A DNA stretch of 64,000 nt from Streptomyces sp. NBC_01298. Its GTDB lineage: Bacteria > Actinomycetota > Actinomycetes > Streptomycetales > Streptomycetaceae. The notes beneath the pieces are model-generated. The model saw only the letters and a list, made by a program, of their open reading frames with translations. It was not told where the DNA came from and made no database searches. Of this stretch, positions 33,934 to 42,977 are shown one piece after another. The stretch spans positions 3,720,001 through 3,784,000 of the forward strand of contig NZ_CP108414.1 of the NCBI RefSeq assembly GCF_035978755.1. The letters run 5' to 3'. How positions within the stretch are numbered: the first letter of the stretch is position 1; each line of letters opens with the position of its first letter. A program made the translations under genes and the position numbers.

Positions 33934-35711
33934 TAGGTCGCCTCTCCCGGATCCCGCCGGGCCTGTCCGGGGTCCGTTTCCGGTCCCGCGTCCGTTCCCT
34001 CCGGCGGCTTCCGGCGGGTCAGGACGCGGACTCCGGTCACCGGCGGCAGGAGCGGGGCCGGGGGCGCCGCAAGGGGCGCTCCGGCCGCCGCTACGAGTGC
34101 TCCGGCCGCCGCTACGAGTGCTTCGGTCGCGGGCGCGACCGCCGTCTCCGGCGGCGGCTCCGCGGGCAGCGCGGGGAGCGGGATCGGGGTCAGGTCCAGT
34201 TTGAGGCCGGGCATGACCAGCACGGGGCGCTTCGGCGGTGCGGGCGCCGGCCGGACTCCTGACTCCGGCCCCTGTTCCCGCCCTTGTTCCGGCCCCTCTT
34301 TCGGCCCCTCTTTCGAAGACCGGGCCGGGTGCGGCCCGTCACCCTCCGACGGCGTACCGGAGAAGTCCGGGATCAGGGTCCCCGCCGCACGGCGCAGGGC
34401 CGCCCAGCGGACCTCGCGGACGCCGCTGTCGTGCCAGCCGTCCCCGGAGCCCTCCCCGGCCAGGCCCCTCGCGGGCCGGTTGCGCCAGGCGTGCACGGTG
34501 ACGGCCAGCGGGACCGCGAGGAGCAGGGTCCAGCCCAGGGCCGCCCCGCCCGTCTGCCACCACACGGGGCCGAACACGGCCAGCTCCCGGGCTCCGAGCG
34601 GCCCGGCCGAAGCCGCGGCGAGGGCGGTCGTCAGCAGGGCGCACACCAGCGCGCCCAGCGCCGCCGTGAGCGCGGTCTCCCCGTACGAGACCTCGCGCGC
34701 CCGGCGTACCGCGAACCAGCCCACCGCCAGCCCGGCCACCACCGGCACCGCGCCGACGGCCCAGGTCAGCGGCGTGCCGGGACCCGCCGCGGGCAGCGCC
34801 GCGAGCAGCGGGAAGCCCGGCAGCGCGGGCGAGCCGCCGAAGCCGAGCGGGGTCGCGGTGGCCGCGGTGCCCAGCGCGAAGCCGGGGCCGAGGGAGTAGG
34901 AGGCACCCCAGACGACGGCGTTCGGGATCAGCGCGAGGGCGAGGAGCAGCACCGCGAAGCGGCCCGACCAGACCCCGGTCAGCGCCGCGAAGGAGCCCTG
35001 CACCTCCGCCCCGTGCCAGGCCAGCGATGCACTGACCAGCAGGGCTCCGCCGCCGAGGAGCACCAGCACCCCGCCGGCGCCGGCCCGTAGCGCCAGGGCG
35101 TAGCGGGGCCGGGTGAGCCGGCCGGGCAGCGGACCGGCCAGCCGGCCGAGCGGCCTCCCCCGGGACTCCCAGACCCCGCCCGCGGCGGCCAGGGCCGCGA
35201 CGACCGGGAGGTGCCAGGCCGCGCTGAGGGGGTCGGCGGGCATCGGCCCGGCGGCGGCGTACACGACGGCGAGGGCGCCGACCCCGAGGTAGCCGCAGAG
35301 CACCGCGGAGAACACCACGGCCGCGGGCAGCGGCTCCGCGCCCCGGTCCTCCTGCGCGGCGCTGCCCAGCCGGGCGGCGCGCCGGATGAGCAGCGCGGGC
35401 AGGGCCACCAGGAGCAACGGGGTCAGGCCGACGGGGGCGGGCACCCCGGAGAGGGTCTCGTAGCGGACGAGGTCGGTCCCGTGGGCGAGCAGCCAGAGGC
35501 CCGCGGCGAGGTGCAGGGCGCCGCCGGGGCCGCTGTCGGGGTAGGGGGAGCTGATCCACAGCACGATGACGAGCACGGCGAGGAAGCCGAGCCCCAACAC
35601 CGCGGCGACGGCGCCACCCACGACACACGCGGCGGCCGCCGGTGAACGGCGCCGTACGGGGGCCCGTGGGGGCGTGGGCAACGAGGTCCCGCGTTCGGTC
35701 ACTTGGGTCAC
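33930..35711 (-). CDS. DUF6350 multi-pass membrane protein (PerM-like)
   Basis: A 593-residue protein with ten or more membrane helices over residues ~30-430 and a disordered Pro/Glu/Ala tail of ~150 residues containing [16 protein letters not shown] repeats. It matches the actinobacterial DUF6350 family, which includes mycobacterial PerM, linked to cell-division protein stability; that relation is from memory. GTG 35711 ([18 protein letters not shown]) was chosen over the much longer frame that crosses the divergent promoter. It is divergent from the HTH/sigma fusion gene at 35831. Confidence 0.85.
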
Positions 35712-35830
35712 CCCGCCATGGTGCCAACGACACGCGCTATGGGCGGGTAACAGGCGAATGACCGTGGTGTCGCTCAATATACGTTTATGTACTTTTTCGG
35801 TCAGGGCGTCCGGGTCGCGGGGAGTCTGGC

Positions 35831-38740
35831 ATGACACAAAGCGTCACGGAGCTGGGCCTCCCCACCCCGAAGGAACGCCGACGCCTGCGCGAAGCGGCCG
35901 ACCTGACGCACGAAGAGGTCGCGGCGGCGGTGGGCGTCACCTCGAACACGGTCCGCTCCTGGGAGACCGGCCGCACCCACCCCCGGGGCCGGAAGCTGGA
36001 GGCCTACTCCAAGCTCCTGACCCGCCTGGCGGCCGAAGCGTCCCGAACCCCCGCCCCCGCGGGCCCCACGGCCCGAGGCGAGGGCTCGTCGTCCCGGGAC
36101 GGGTCGGACGGGGGCGCGGACGGAGGGTCAGGCCGGAGGCCTGACCGGGGACCGGACCGCGCCTCGGGCCGGAGCCCAGGCCAGGGGCCTGACCGGGGCT
36201 CGGACCAGGGCTCGGACCGGAGCTCGGACCGGGGGACTGACCGGAACTCAGGCCGGAGCCCAGGCCAGGGGCCTGACCGGGGCTCGGACCAGGGCTCGGA
36301 CCACGACTCGGACCGGAGCTCGGACCGGGGGACTGACCGGAGCCCAGGTCGGGGGCCTGACCGGAATTCGGACCGGGGCTCGGACCGGGGGACTGCCTCC
36401 GAAGCGCGCCCGGACCAGGCCGACGCTCCGGAGACGGGCTCCGCCACCGACCGCACGCGGAGCCGGGCGGACAGCACCGGGACGGCGGCGACCGCCGCCG
36501 GTACGCCCAACCGGCCGACGCCGCGGCCCGCCTGGGCCAACGGCACGGCCACGCCGCAGAGCGGCGCGAACCCCGCCGGGACTCCAGGGGCTTCGGCCAC
36601 CGGGTCCACCGCCGGGTCCACCGCCGGTGACTCCACCACAACCGGCCCCGACGGAACGGACACGGACGTGGCGTCAGATCCGGGCGCCACCCCGGGCAGC
36701 ACGCTCGGCAGCGCCGCCGAGCGCGCCGGCGCGCCTACCGGCGCCGCTCTCGCCGACGCGGGCTCGGGCCCGGAAACGGAATCCGACGCGGATTCAGATG
36801 CGGACACGGACACAGACGCGGACGCGGACGCGGACTCGGCGGCTGCCGCAGAGGCCCCCGAGGGACGGTTCGGGCTGCGCATGATGCGCGGGCTCACCCG
36901 GCCCGTCGGCGCGCAGACCCGGCCCAAGGCCGCGGTCAAGCGTGCCTCGAAGCCCCCCGTCGGGATGCCCCGGCACGAGGCCAAGTCCCCGGTCAGGGCG
37001 GGAGCCGCTACGGGCGGTAGCCATGGCGGAGGCGGCCGTTCGACCCTCCGCCCCGGCGGCCCCGCCCTCCCGAGCACGGCAACGAACACCCCTACGGGCA
37101 CACCCCCTGACACCGACTCAGCCACCGGACCGAACTCCGAGCCCCGCTCGGGAAAGGCCGCCGGGCCGGGCAGGCGGAACCCCGCCGCACCGGGCCCCGA
37201 AGCCGCCACCCGCACGAACACCACCGACCCCGGCTCCGCTGCGACCACCGGTCCCGGCGCCGGTACGGCCACTGGACCGGACTCCGAGCGGGCCTCCGGG
37301 CCGGGCTCGGAAGCCGCCGCCCGCACGAAGACCACCAGCCCCGGCTCCGCGGCGGCCACTGGACCCGGCTCCACTGGGACCACCGGACCCGCCTCCGGTG
37401 CGGCCACCGGACCGGACTCCCAGCGGGCCACCGCACCGGGCTCCGAAACCACCACCCGCACGAAGACCACCAGCCCCGGCTCCGCGGCGGCCACTGGACC
37501 CGGCTCCACTGGGACCACCGGACCGGACTCCGGTGCGGCCACCGGACCGGACTCCGAGCGGGCCACCGGGCCGGGCTCCGGAGGAGGCTCCGACCCGGGC
37601 TCCTCCCCCGCGCCGGCCGCGGGGAAGACCTCTGCACGGGCCTCCGGGCCTGACTCCACGTCTGGTTCCGTGCTGGATTCCCCGCCTGACTCTGCGTCTG
37701 GCTCCGTGCCCGACTCCGGGCCTGACTCCGCGCTGGATTCCCCGCCTGGCTCCGCGTCCGGCTCCGGGCATCGCTCCGTGCCCGACCCCGGGCATCGCTC
37801 CGCGCCCGACCCCGCGTCGGTCGGCAAGGACACCCCACCGGCGGCACCCGGGGAAGGCGCCGCCAAGGCGGGTCCCCCGGCCGCGGCGGCCGGCGCCGAC
37901 CCTGCCGAGGCCCCCGAGGCCCCCGAGGCCACGCCCACCTCCGCCTTCGACGCCCTCTACGGCCGCACCGCCCCCGCCCTGGCCCGCCAGGCCTACCTCC
38001 TCACCGGCCGCCACGCCCTCGCCTGCGAAGCCGTGGAGCGCGCCTTCCAGCTGGCCTGGGACCGCTGGCCCGAGGTCGCCACCGATCCCGATCCGGTGGG
38101 GTGGGTGCGCGCGGCCACGTACGAGTACGCGCTCTCCCCCTGGCACCGCTTCCGCCGGTCCCACCGGCACCCGGACGAGCCCCCGGCCGACCCCGCGGAC
38201 CGCGTCCTCCTGGACGCGATGCTCGAGCTGCCCCCGGCCCACCGCCGCACCGTGCTGCTCTACGACGGCGTCGGGCTCGACCTCCCCGACACCGCCGCCG
38301 AGACCGAGGCGTCCACGCCGACCGCGGGCAGCCGGCTCGTCAACGCGCACGCCGACCTCGCCGACGTGCTCCCCGAGCTGGACGGCGTAGCGCCCGCGAA
38401 GCAGTCCGCGGTGCTGCGCGAGCGGCTCGGTACGCTGAGGCCGCCCGGGCGGCTGGAGCCGCGCGCGGCGGCCGTCGTACGGCTGTCCGGCGAGCACCGG
38501 ACCCGGCTGTGGACGCGTGCGGTGGTCGGGGTGTCCGCGGTCATCGCCGCGGCGACGGCCTACACCTGGGTGACCGCTCCAACGGAGTACGAACCTCCGC
38601 GCGCCCCCGGCGCGAGCGTGTCGGGCGTGCCCCCGCACAGCGGCCCGCAGCAGCTCACGGACGAGGGCCGCCAGCTCCACGACAAGCTGCTGTCCGATCC
38701 GTCGGCCGGACCCTCCCGGATCTCGCCGAGCCTCGAATAG
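35831..38740 (+). CDS. HTH (XRE) - disordered repeat - sigma-like - membrane fusion protein
   Basis: A 969-residue multi-part protein. Residues ~14-60 form an XRE-type helix-turn-helix ([20 protein letters not shown] ... [14 protein letters not shown]). About 640 residues of disordered Gly/Ser/Asp/Thr/Pro repeats follow. Residues ~703-880 resemble an ECF sigma factor ([39 protein letters not shown] like region 2, and [20 protein letters not shown] like region 4). A helix near 892-914 ([20 protein letters not shown]) and a short exported tail end the protein. GGGGAG lies 7 bases before the ATG. It is probably a membrane-tethered regulator; DNA binding and sigma activity are inferred from motifs only. 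Divergent from DUF6350 across an AT-rich gap. Confidence 0.85.
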   Translation: MTQSVTELGLPTPKERRRLREAADLTHEEVAAAVGVTSNTVRSWETGRTHPRGRKLEAYSKLLTRLAAEASRTPAPAGPTARGEGSSSRDGSDGGADGGSGRRPDRGPDRASGRSPGQGPDRGSDQGSDRSSDRGTDRNSGRSPGQGPDRGSDQGSDHDSDRSSDRGTDRSPGRGPDRNSDRGSDRGTASEARPDQADAPETGSATDRTRSRADSTGTAATAAGTPNRPTPRPAWANGTATPQSGANPAGTPGASATGSTAGSTAGDSTTTGPDGTDTDVASDPGATPGSTLGSAAERAGAPTGAALADAGSGPETESDADSDADTDTDADADADSAAAAEAPEGRFGLRMMRGLTRPVGAQTRPKAAVKRASKPPVGMPRHEAKSPVRAGAATGGSHGGGGRSTLRPGGPALPSTATNTPTGTPPDTDSATGPNSEPRSGKAAGPGRRNPAAPGPEAATRTNTTDPGSAATTGPGAGTATGPDSERASGPGSEAAARTKTTSPGSAAATGPGSTGTTGPASGAATGPDSQRATAPGSETTTRTKTTSPGSAAATGPGSTGTTGPDSGAATGPDSERATGPGSGGGSDPGSSPAPAAGKTSARASGPDSTSGSVLDSPPDSASGSVPDSGPDSALDSPPGSASGSGHRSVPDPGHRSAPDPASVGKDTPPAAPGEGAAKAGPPAAAAGADPAEAPEAPEATPTSAFDALYGRTAPALARQAYLLTGRHALACEAVERAFQLAWDRWPEVATDPDPVGWVRAATYEYALSPWHRFRRSHRHPDEPPADPADRVLLDAMLELPPAHRRTVLLYDGVGLDLPDTAAETEASTPTAGSRLVNAHADLADVLPELDGVAPAKQSAVLRERLGTLRPPGRLEPRAAAVVRLSGEHRTRLWTRAVVGVSAVIAAATAYTWVTAPTEYEPPRAPGASVSGVPPHSGPQQLTDEGRQLHDKLLSDPSAGPSRISPSLE
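36167..36300 (+). repeat. 50-bp direct repeats inside the HTH/sigma fusion gene
   Basis: A 50-bp unit at 36167-36216 recurs exactly at 36251-36300, offset 84 bp (28 codons), coding the [20 protein letters not shown] repeat. Shorter degenerate copies fill 36120-36400. Being in frame, they allow length change by recombination or slippage. Confidence 0.8.
37320..37524 (+). repeat. 70-bp direct repeats inside the HTH/sigma fusion gene
   Basis: Bases 37320-37389 recur exactly at 37455-37524 (offset 135 bp, 45 codons), coding [23 protein letters not shown] repeats in the disordered region. Confidence 0.8.
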
Positions 38741-38788
38741 CGGCGCGGCAGACGTCACTCGCGTACCTCGCGTACCTCGCGTACGGAA

Positions 38789-38832
38789 ACGGGCGTGGCC
38801 CGCACCCCTCACAGGGTGCGGGCCACGCCCGT
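38789..38832. terminator. Strong bidirectional terminator after the HTH/sigma fusion gene and sucD
   Basis: A perfect 19-bp stem (38789-38807 with 38814-38832; core GGGCGTGGCCCGCACCC) with a CTCACA loop lies between convergent genes. Just before it a 9-bp unit GCGTACCTC is tandemly repeated (38761-38784). Confidence 0.88.
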
Positions 38833-38869
38833 CTGCACGTACCGCCGAAGGCGGCTGGTGCTGCCGCTC

Positions 38870-39763
38870 CTACTTCTGCGCGGCGTTCAGGATCTCGCGC
38901 GCCAGCTTCGCGGTCTCGGTCGGCGTCTTGCCGACCTTCACGCCCGCGGCCTCCAGGGCTTCCTTCTTGGCCTGTGCGGTGCCAGAAGAGCCGGAGACGA
39001 TCGCACCGGCGTGACCCATGGTCTTGCCCTCGGGGGCGGTGAAGCCCGCGACGTAGCCGACGACCGGCTTGGTGACGTTCTTCGCGATGAAGTCCGCCGC
39101 ACGCTCCTCGGCGTCGCCGCCGATCTCGCCGATCATGACGATCAGGTCGGTGTCGGGGTCCGCCTCGAACGCCTCCAGGGCGTCGATGTGCGTGGTGCCG
39201 ATGACCGGGTCGCCACCGATGCCGACGGCGGAGGAGAAGCCGATGTCACGGAGCTCGTACATCATCTGGTAGGTCAGCGTGCCCGACTTGGACACGAGAC
39301 CGATGCGGCCGGGCTTGGTGATGTCGCCCGGGATGATGCCGGCGTTGGACTGGCCGGGGGTGATCAGACCCGGGCAGTTCGGGCCGATGATCCGCGTCTT
39401 GTTGCCCTTGCTGGAGGCGTACGACCAGAAGGCGGCGGAGTCGTGCACCGCGATGCCCTCGGTGATGACGACGGCCAGCGGGATCTCGGCGTCGATCGCC
39501 TCGACCACGGCGGACTTGGCGAACGCCGGCGGGACGAAGAGGACGGAGACGTTGGCGCCCGTCTTCTCCATCGCCTCGGCGACGGAGCCGAAGACCGGGA
39601 CCTCGGTGCCGTCGAAGTCGACGGTCGTGCCGGCCTTGCGCGGGTTCACGCCGCCGACGATGTTGGTGCCGTCAGCCAGCATCAGCTTGGTGTGCTTCAT
39701 GCCCGTGGCACCGGTCATGCCCTGGACGATGACCTTGCTGTCCTTGTTGAGGAAGATAGCCAT
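38870..39763 (-). CDS. sucD: Succinate--CoA ligase, alpha subunit
   Basis: ADP/GDP-forming succinyl-CoA synthetase alpha subunit (297 residues), TCA cycle. It has the CoA-binding start [42 protein letters not shown] and the phosphohistidine H251 in [14 protein letters not shown]. It starts at ATG 39763, 21 bases after the sucC stop, forming the sucC-sucD operon with sucC first. The terminator at 38789-38832 follows. Confidence 0.98.
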   Translation of the reverse strand: MAIFLNKDSKVIVQGMTGATGMKHTKLMLADGTNIVGGVNPRKAGTTVDFDGTEVPVFGSVAEAMEKTGANVSVLFVPPAFAKSAVVEAIDAEIPLAVVITEGIAVHDSAAFWSYASSKGNKTRIIGPNCPGLITPGQSNAGIIPGDITKPGRIGLVSKSGTLTYQMMYELRDIGFSSAVGIGGDPVIGTTHIDALEAFEADPDTDLIVMIGEIGGDAEERAADFIAKNVTKPVVGYVAGFTAPEGKTMGHAGAIVSGSSGTAQAKKEALEAAGVKVGKTPTETAKLAREILNAAQK

Positions 39764-39784
39764 GTGAGTCTGTGACCTCTGCCC

Positions 39785-40978
39785 TTACTTCGCAGCCGCG
39801 AGCTCGGCGGCCTTGTCGGCCGCGCCGTCCATGGTGTCCACGCGCTGAACCAGCGGGTGGTTGGCGTCCGAGAGGATCTTGCGACCCAGCTCGGCGTTGT
39901 TGCCGTCGAGACGGACGACGAGCGGCTTGGTGACCGCCTCGCCCTTCTCCTCCAGCAGGGCCAGCGCCTGGACGATGCCGTTGGCGACCTCGTCACACGC
40001 GGTGATGCCACCGAAGACGTTGACGAACACGGACTTGACGTCCGGGTCGCCGAGGATGATCTCGAGACCGTTGGCCATGACGGCGGCGGAGGCGCCACCG
40101 CCGATGTCCAGGAAGTTGGCGGGCTTGACGCCGCCGCCATTCACCGACTTGTACGCCTCGCCGGCGTAGGCGACGACGTCGAGGGTGCTCATGACGAGAC
40201 CCGCGCCGTTGCCGATGATGCCGACCTCGCCGTCGAGCTTCACGTAGTTGAGGTTCTTCGCCTTGGCGGCGGCCTCGAGCGGGTTCGCGGCAGCGTGGTC
40301 CACGAACTCCTCGTGGCCCGGCTGGCGGAACTCGGCGTTCTCGTCGAGCGAGACCTTGCCGTCGAGCGCGATGACGTCGCCGTTGGCGACCTTCGCGAGC
40401 GGGTTGACCTCGACGAGGAGCGCGTCCTCGGCGATGAAGGTCGCCCACAGGGTCACGAGGACCTCGGCGACCTTCTCGGCGACCTCGGCCGGGAACTGCG
40501 CCAGCGCGACGATCTCGCGGGCCTTCTCGATGGTCACGCCCTCGTTGGCGTTCACCGGGACCTTGGCGAGCTTCTCCGGGGTCTCCTCGGCGACCTGCTC
40601 GATGTCCATGCCGCCCGCGACCGAGGCCATGGCCAGGAAGGTGCGGTTGGTGCGGTCGAGGAGGTACGAGACGTAGTACTCCTCCAGGATCTCCGGAGCG
40701 GTCTCGGCGATCATCACCTTGTGGACCGTGTGGCCCTTGATGTCCATCCCGAGGATGTCCGTCGCACGGGCGACGGCCTCGTCCGGGGTGGCGGCGAGCT
40801 TCACGCCGCCGGCCTTGCCTCGGCCGCCGACCTTCACCTGAGCCTTGACGACCGACTTGCCACCCATGCGCTCGGTGGCCTCGCGGGCTGCCTCAGGCGT
40901 GTCGATGACTTCACCGGCCAGCACCGGTACACCGTGCTTGGCGAAGAGGTCCCTCGCCTGGTACTCGAACAGGTCCAC
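39785..40978 (-). CDS. sucC: Succinate--CoA ligase, beta subunit
   Basis: Succinyl-CoA synthetase beta subunit (397 residues), ATP-grasp fold, with the N-terminal [38 protein letters not shown], the metal-binding EVNPLAKV, and [14 protein letters not shown] and [15 protein letters not shown] in the CoA-side domain. The GTG start at 40978 is preceded by AAGGGACG. First gene of the sucCD operon; its promoter lies in the gap 40979-41354. Confidence 0.98.
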   Translation of the reverse strand: MDLFEYQARDLFAKHGVPVLAGEVIDTPEAAREATERMGGKSVVKAQVKVGGRGKAGGVKLAATPDEAVARATDILGMDIKGHTVHKVMIAETAPEILEEYYVSYLLDRTNRTFLAMASVAGGMDIEQVAEETPEKLAKVPVNANEGVTIEKAREIVALAQFPAEVAEKVAEVLVTLWATFIAEDALLVEVNPLAKVANGDVIALDGKVSLDENAEFRQPGHEEFVDHAAANPLEAAAKAKNLNYVKLDGEVGIIGNGAGLVMSTLDVVAYAGEAYKSVNGGGVKPANFLDIGGGASAAVMANGLEIILGDPDVKSVFVNVFGGITACDEVANGIVQALALLEEKGEAVTKPLVVRLDGNNAELGRKILSDANHPLVQRVDTMDGAADKAAELAAAK

Positions 40979-41354
40979 GCGCGTCCGTCCCTTGTCTTTT
41001 TTAAAGATTCGCAGTGATTCGCGGTTGTCTGCTATCTGCGTGGGCGTGCCGCGGAGGGCAACGTGACGGCGCTGTCACAAGGAAGGCGCACACGGTGACC
41101 GTGGACGCGGCATGTCCGTCCCGCAGGTTATCCCCGTGGGACGTAGGTCCCTAAATCGCAGATCACACCTGAGCGGTGATACCTGTCACAGATCGCCTCA
41201 CGGTTGAACTGCGTCTTCGTGCGATCCGCCGATGATCCGCCACGACGGGGCGCCCCCTACGGACCCCCGCACGGGCGGTACGAGGGCGGTACGAGAGCGG
41301 CCGGCGGGCGGTACGAAGGCGGTCGGCGGGCGGTACGAAGGCGGTCGGCGGGCG
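40979..41354. other. 376-bp gap between the VWA gene and sucC
   Basis: No gene is supported. It holds the sucC leader and promoter region on the right and, next to the VWA stop, two perfect 22-bp tandem copies of a CGGCGGGCGGTACGAAGGCG... unit (see repeat entry). Short inverted repeats (GTGAC/GTCAC near 41080) are also present but too short to call. Confidence 0.5.
41302..41354 (+). repeat. 22-bp tandem repeat downstream of the VWA gene
   Basis: A 22-bp unit at 41302-41323 is repeated exactly at 41324-41345, with degenerate part-copies on both sides (41272-41301 and 41346-41354), ending at the VWA stop codon. Confidence 0.75.
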
Positions 41355-42521
41355 TCACGGGACGGGCAGGGGCCGCTTCTCCAGCGCCGCGGCCATCACC
41401 TCCGGGAACAGGTCGGGAGTGCAGGCGAAGGCCGGGGCGCCGAGCGCGGCGAGGGCGGCGGCGTGGTCCCGGTCGTAGGCGGGCGCGCCCTCGTCGGACA
41501 GCGCGAGCAGCGTCACGAACTCCACCCCCGCCGCCTTCATCGCCGCGACCCGCTTCAGCATCTCGTCGCGGATGCCCCCCTCATAGAGATCACTGATGAG
41601 GACGACGACGGTGTCGGCGGGGCGGGTGATCTTCGACTGGCAGTAGGCGAGCGCGCGGTTGATGTCGGTGCCGCCGCCCAGCTGGGTACCGAAGAGCACG
41701 TCGACGGGATCGTCGAGCTGGTCGGTCAGATCGACCACCGCCGTGTCGAAGACGACCAGCCGGGTCGCGATCGACCGCATCGAGGCCAGCACCGCCCCGA
41801 AGACGGAGGCGTAGACGACGGACGCCGCCATCGAACCCGACTGGTCGATGCACAGCACGACCTCCTTCTTCACCGCCCGCGCGGCGCGGCCGTACCCGAC
41901 GAGCCGCTCGGGAACGACGGTCCGGTGCTCGGGCAGGTAGTTCTTCAGGTTCGCCCGGATGGTCCGGTCCCAGTCGATGTCCGCGTGCCGCGGCCGGCTG
42001 ATCCGCGCGGACCGGTCGAGCGCGCCCGTCAGGGTCGCCCGTGTCCGGCTGGCGAGCCGCTTCTCCAGCTGCTCCACCACCTTGCGGACGACGGCGCGGG
42101 CGGTCTCCCGGGTGGTCTCGGGCATGGCCTTGTTGAGGGAGAGCAGGGTGCCGACGAGGTGTACGTCCGGCTCCACCGCCTCCAGCATCTCGGGCTCGAG
42201 CAGCAGCGCGGACAGGCCGAGCCGCTGGATCGCGTCCCGCTGCATGACCTGGACCACGGAGGTGGGGAAGTAGGTCCGGATGTCCCCGAGCCAGCGCGCC
42301 ACCCGGGGCGCGGACCCCCCGAGCCCGGCCGACCGCTCCCCCGCCCGCTTGCGGCCGCCGCCCTCAGCCCCGTAGAGCGCCCCGAGCGCGGCATCCATCC
42401 CGGCATCCGCCCCGCTCAGCGCACACCCGGTCCCGTCCCCCTCTCCCCCACCGAGCACCATCCGCCACCGCCGCAACCGCTCCGCGCCGCCGCCACTCAC
42501 GTCTGCACCAGCCATCTCCAT
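41355..42521 (-). CDS. VWA-domain protein (YehP-like) of the MoxR-VWA-SWIM cluster
   Basis: A 388-residue protein with a helical N-terminal half and a C-terminal von Willebrand A domain. The metal-site motif is D226-Q-S228-G-S230 (CIDQSGSM), with the later Thr in QLGGGTDINRAL and the Asp in VVLISDLYEGG, so the MIDAS is complete. VWA proteins of this type pair with MoxR AAA+ ATPases in chaperone-like complexes. It lies 456 bp downstream of the DUF5682 gene on the same strand, separated by a large repeat element. Layout and domain content match E. coli yehP. Target unknown. Confidence 0.9.
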   Translation of the reverse strand: MEMAGADVSGGGAERLRRWRMVLGGGEGDGTGCALSGADAGMDAALGALYGAEGGGRKRAGERSAGLGGSAPRVARWLGDIRTYFPTSVVQVMQRDAIQRLGLSALLLEPEMLEAVEPDVHLVGTLLSLNKAMPETTRETARAVVRKVVEQLEKRLASRTRATLTGALDRSARISRPRHADIDWDRTIRANLKNYLPEHRTVVPERLVGYGRAARAVKKEVVLCIDQSGSMAASVVYASVFGAVLASMRSIATRLVVFDTAVVDLTDQLDDPVDVLFGTQLGGGTDINRALAYCQSKITRPADTVVVLISDLYEGGIRDEMLKRVAAMKAAGVEFVTLLALSDEGAPAYDRDHAAALAALGAPAFACTPDLFPEVMAAALEKRPLPVP

Positions 42522-42977
42522 CGGTCCCGCCCCTCACTCTCGTCACACCCATCAACCTGCGCCGACCGGCACGGGCCATCCCCCGACCGATACCGCTGCG
42601 CGGGGCGGGGTTCCCCTACCCGCCCTTCCGCCATTCGCCAGACTCCGTCCGGGGGACCCCCAGCCGGGCGCTGCCCGGACCCCGGTCCTCAACGCCGGCG
42701 AAGATCCAGCCCCTCCGGCGTTTGAGGAGCGGGTTCCCGGGGGCTGGCCCCCGGGAACGGCACCGCACCCGGCAGGGGGCACCTCCCAGCGGTAGCTGGG
42801 GAAGGGTCCGGGGCGGAGCCCCGGGGAACGGCGGAAGGGCGGGTAGGGGACTCCGCCCCGCGCACCGGCCCACCGCAGCCGCCCCGCCGGGTCCGGGCCG
42901 GCCCGGACCGCTGCGGCGCCCGGCCCCGGCCACTGCGGTCCGGCCCCGGCCACTGCGGCCCCGCCCCGCCAGGGCGG
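42522..42977. other. 456-bp gap between the DUF5682 and VWA genes
   Basis: No gene is supported. It is filled mainly by two intergenic repeat copies facing each other (42613-42849). It may separate the VWA gene into its own transcription unit, although all neighbours run leftward. Confidence 0.5.
42613..42849. repeat. Intergenic repeat copy 3, two copies in inverted orientation
   Basis: 20-bp arms CCCCTACCCGCCCTTCCGCC (42613-42632) and its exact reverse complement (42830-42849) enclose ~200 bp. Inside are AACGCCGGCGAAGATCCAGC and CTCCGGCGTTTGAGGAGCGG, again mirror images, plus GGGGCGGAGCCCC. The result is a long palindrome able to form a cruciform or a long RNA hairpin. Confidence 0.85.

Noticed and set aside
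36120..37570. Repeats that could be mistaken for a CRISPR array
   Set aside because: Repeats are in frame in a coding gene, have no unique spacers of even length, and no cas genes are near.
36004..37938. Long open frame (644 residues) on the minus strand opposite the HTH/sigma fusion gene
   Set aside because: A mirror of GC-rich repeat DNA. The plus strand has recognisable HTH and sigma-like domains, a ribosome site and better codon positions; the minus frame is low-complexity only.
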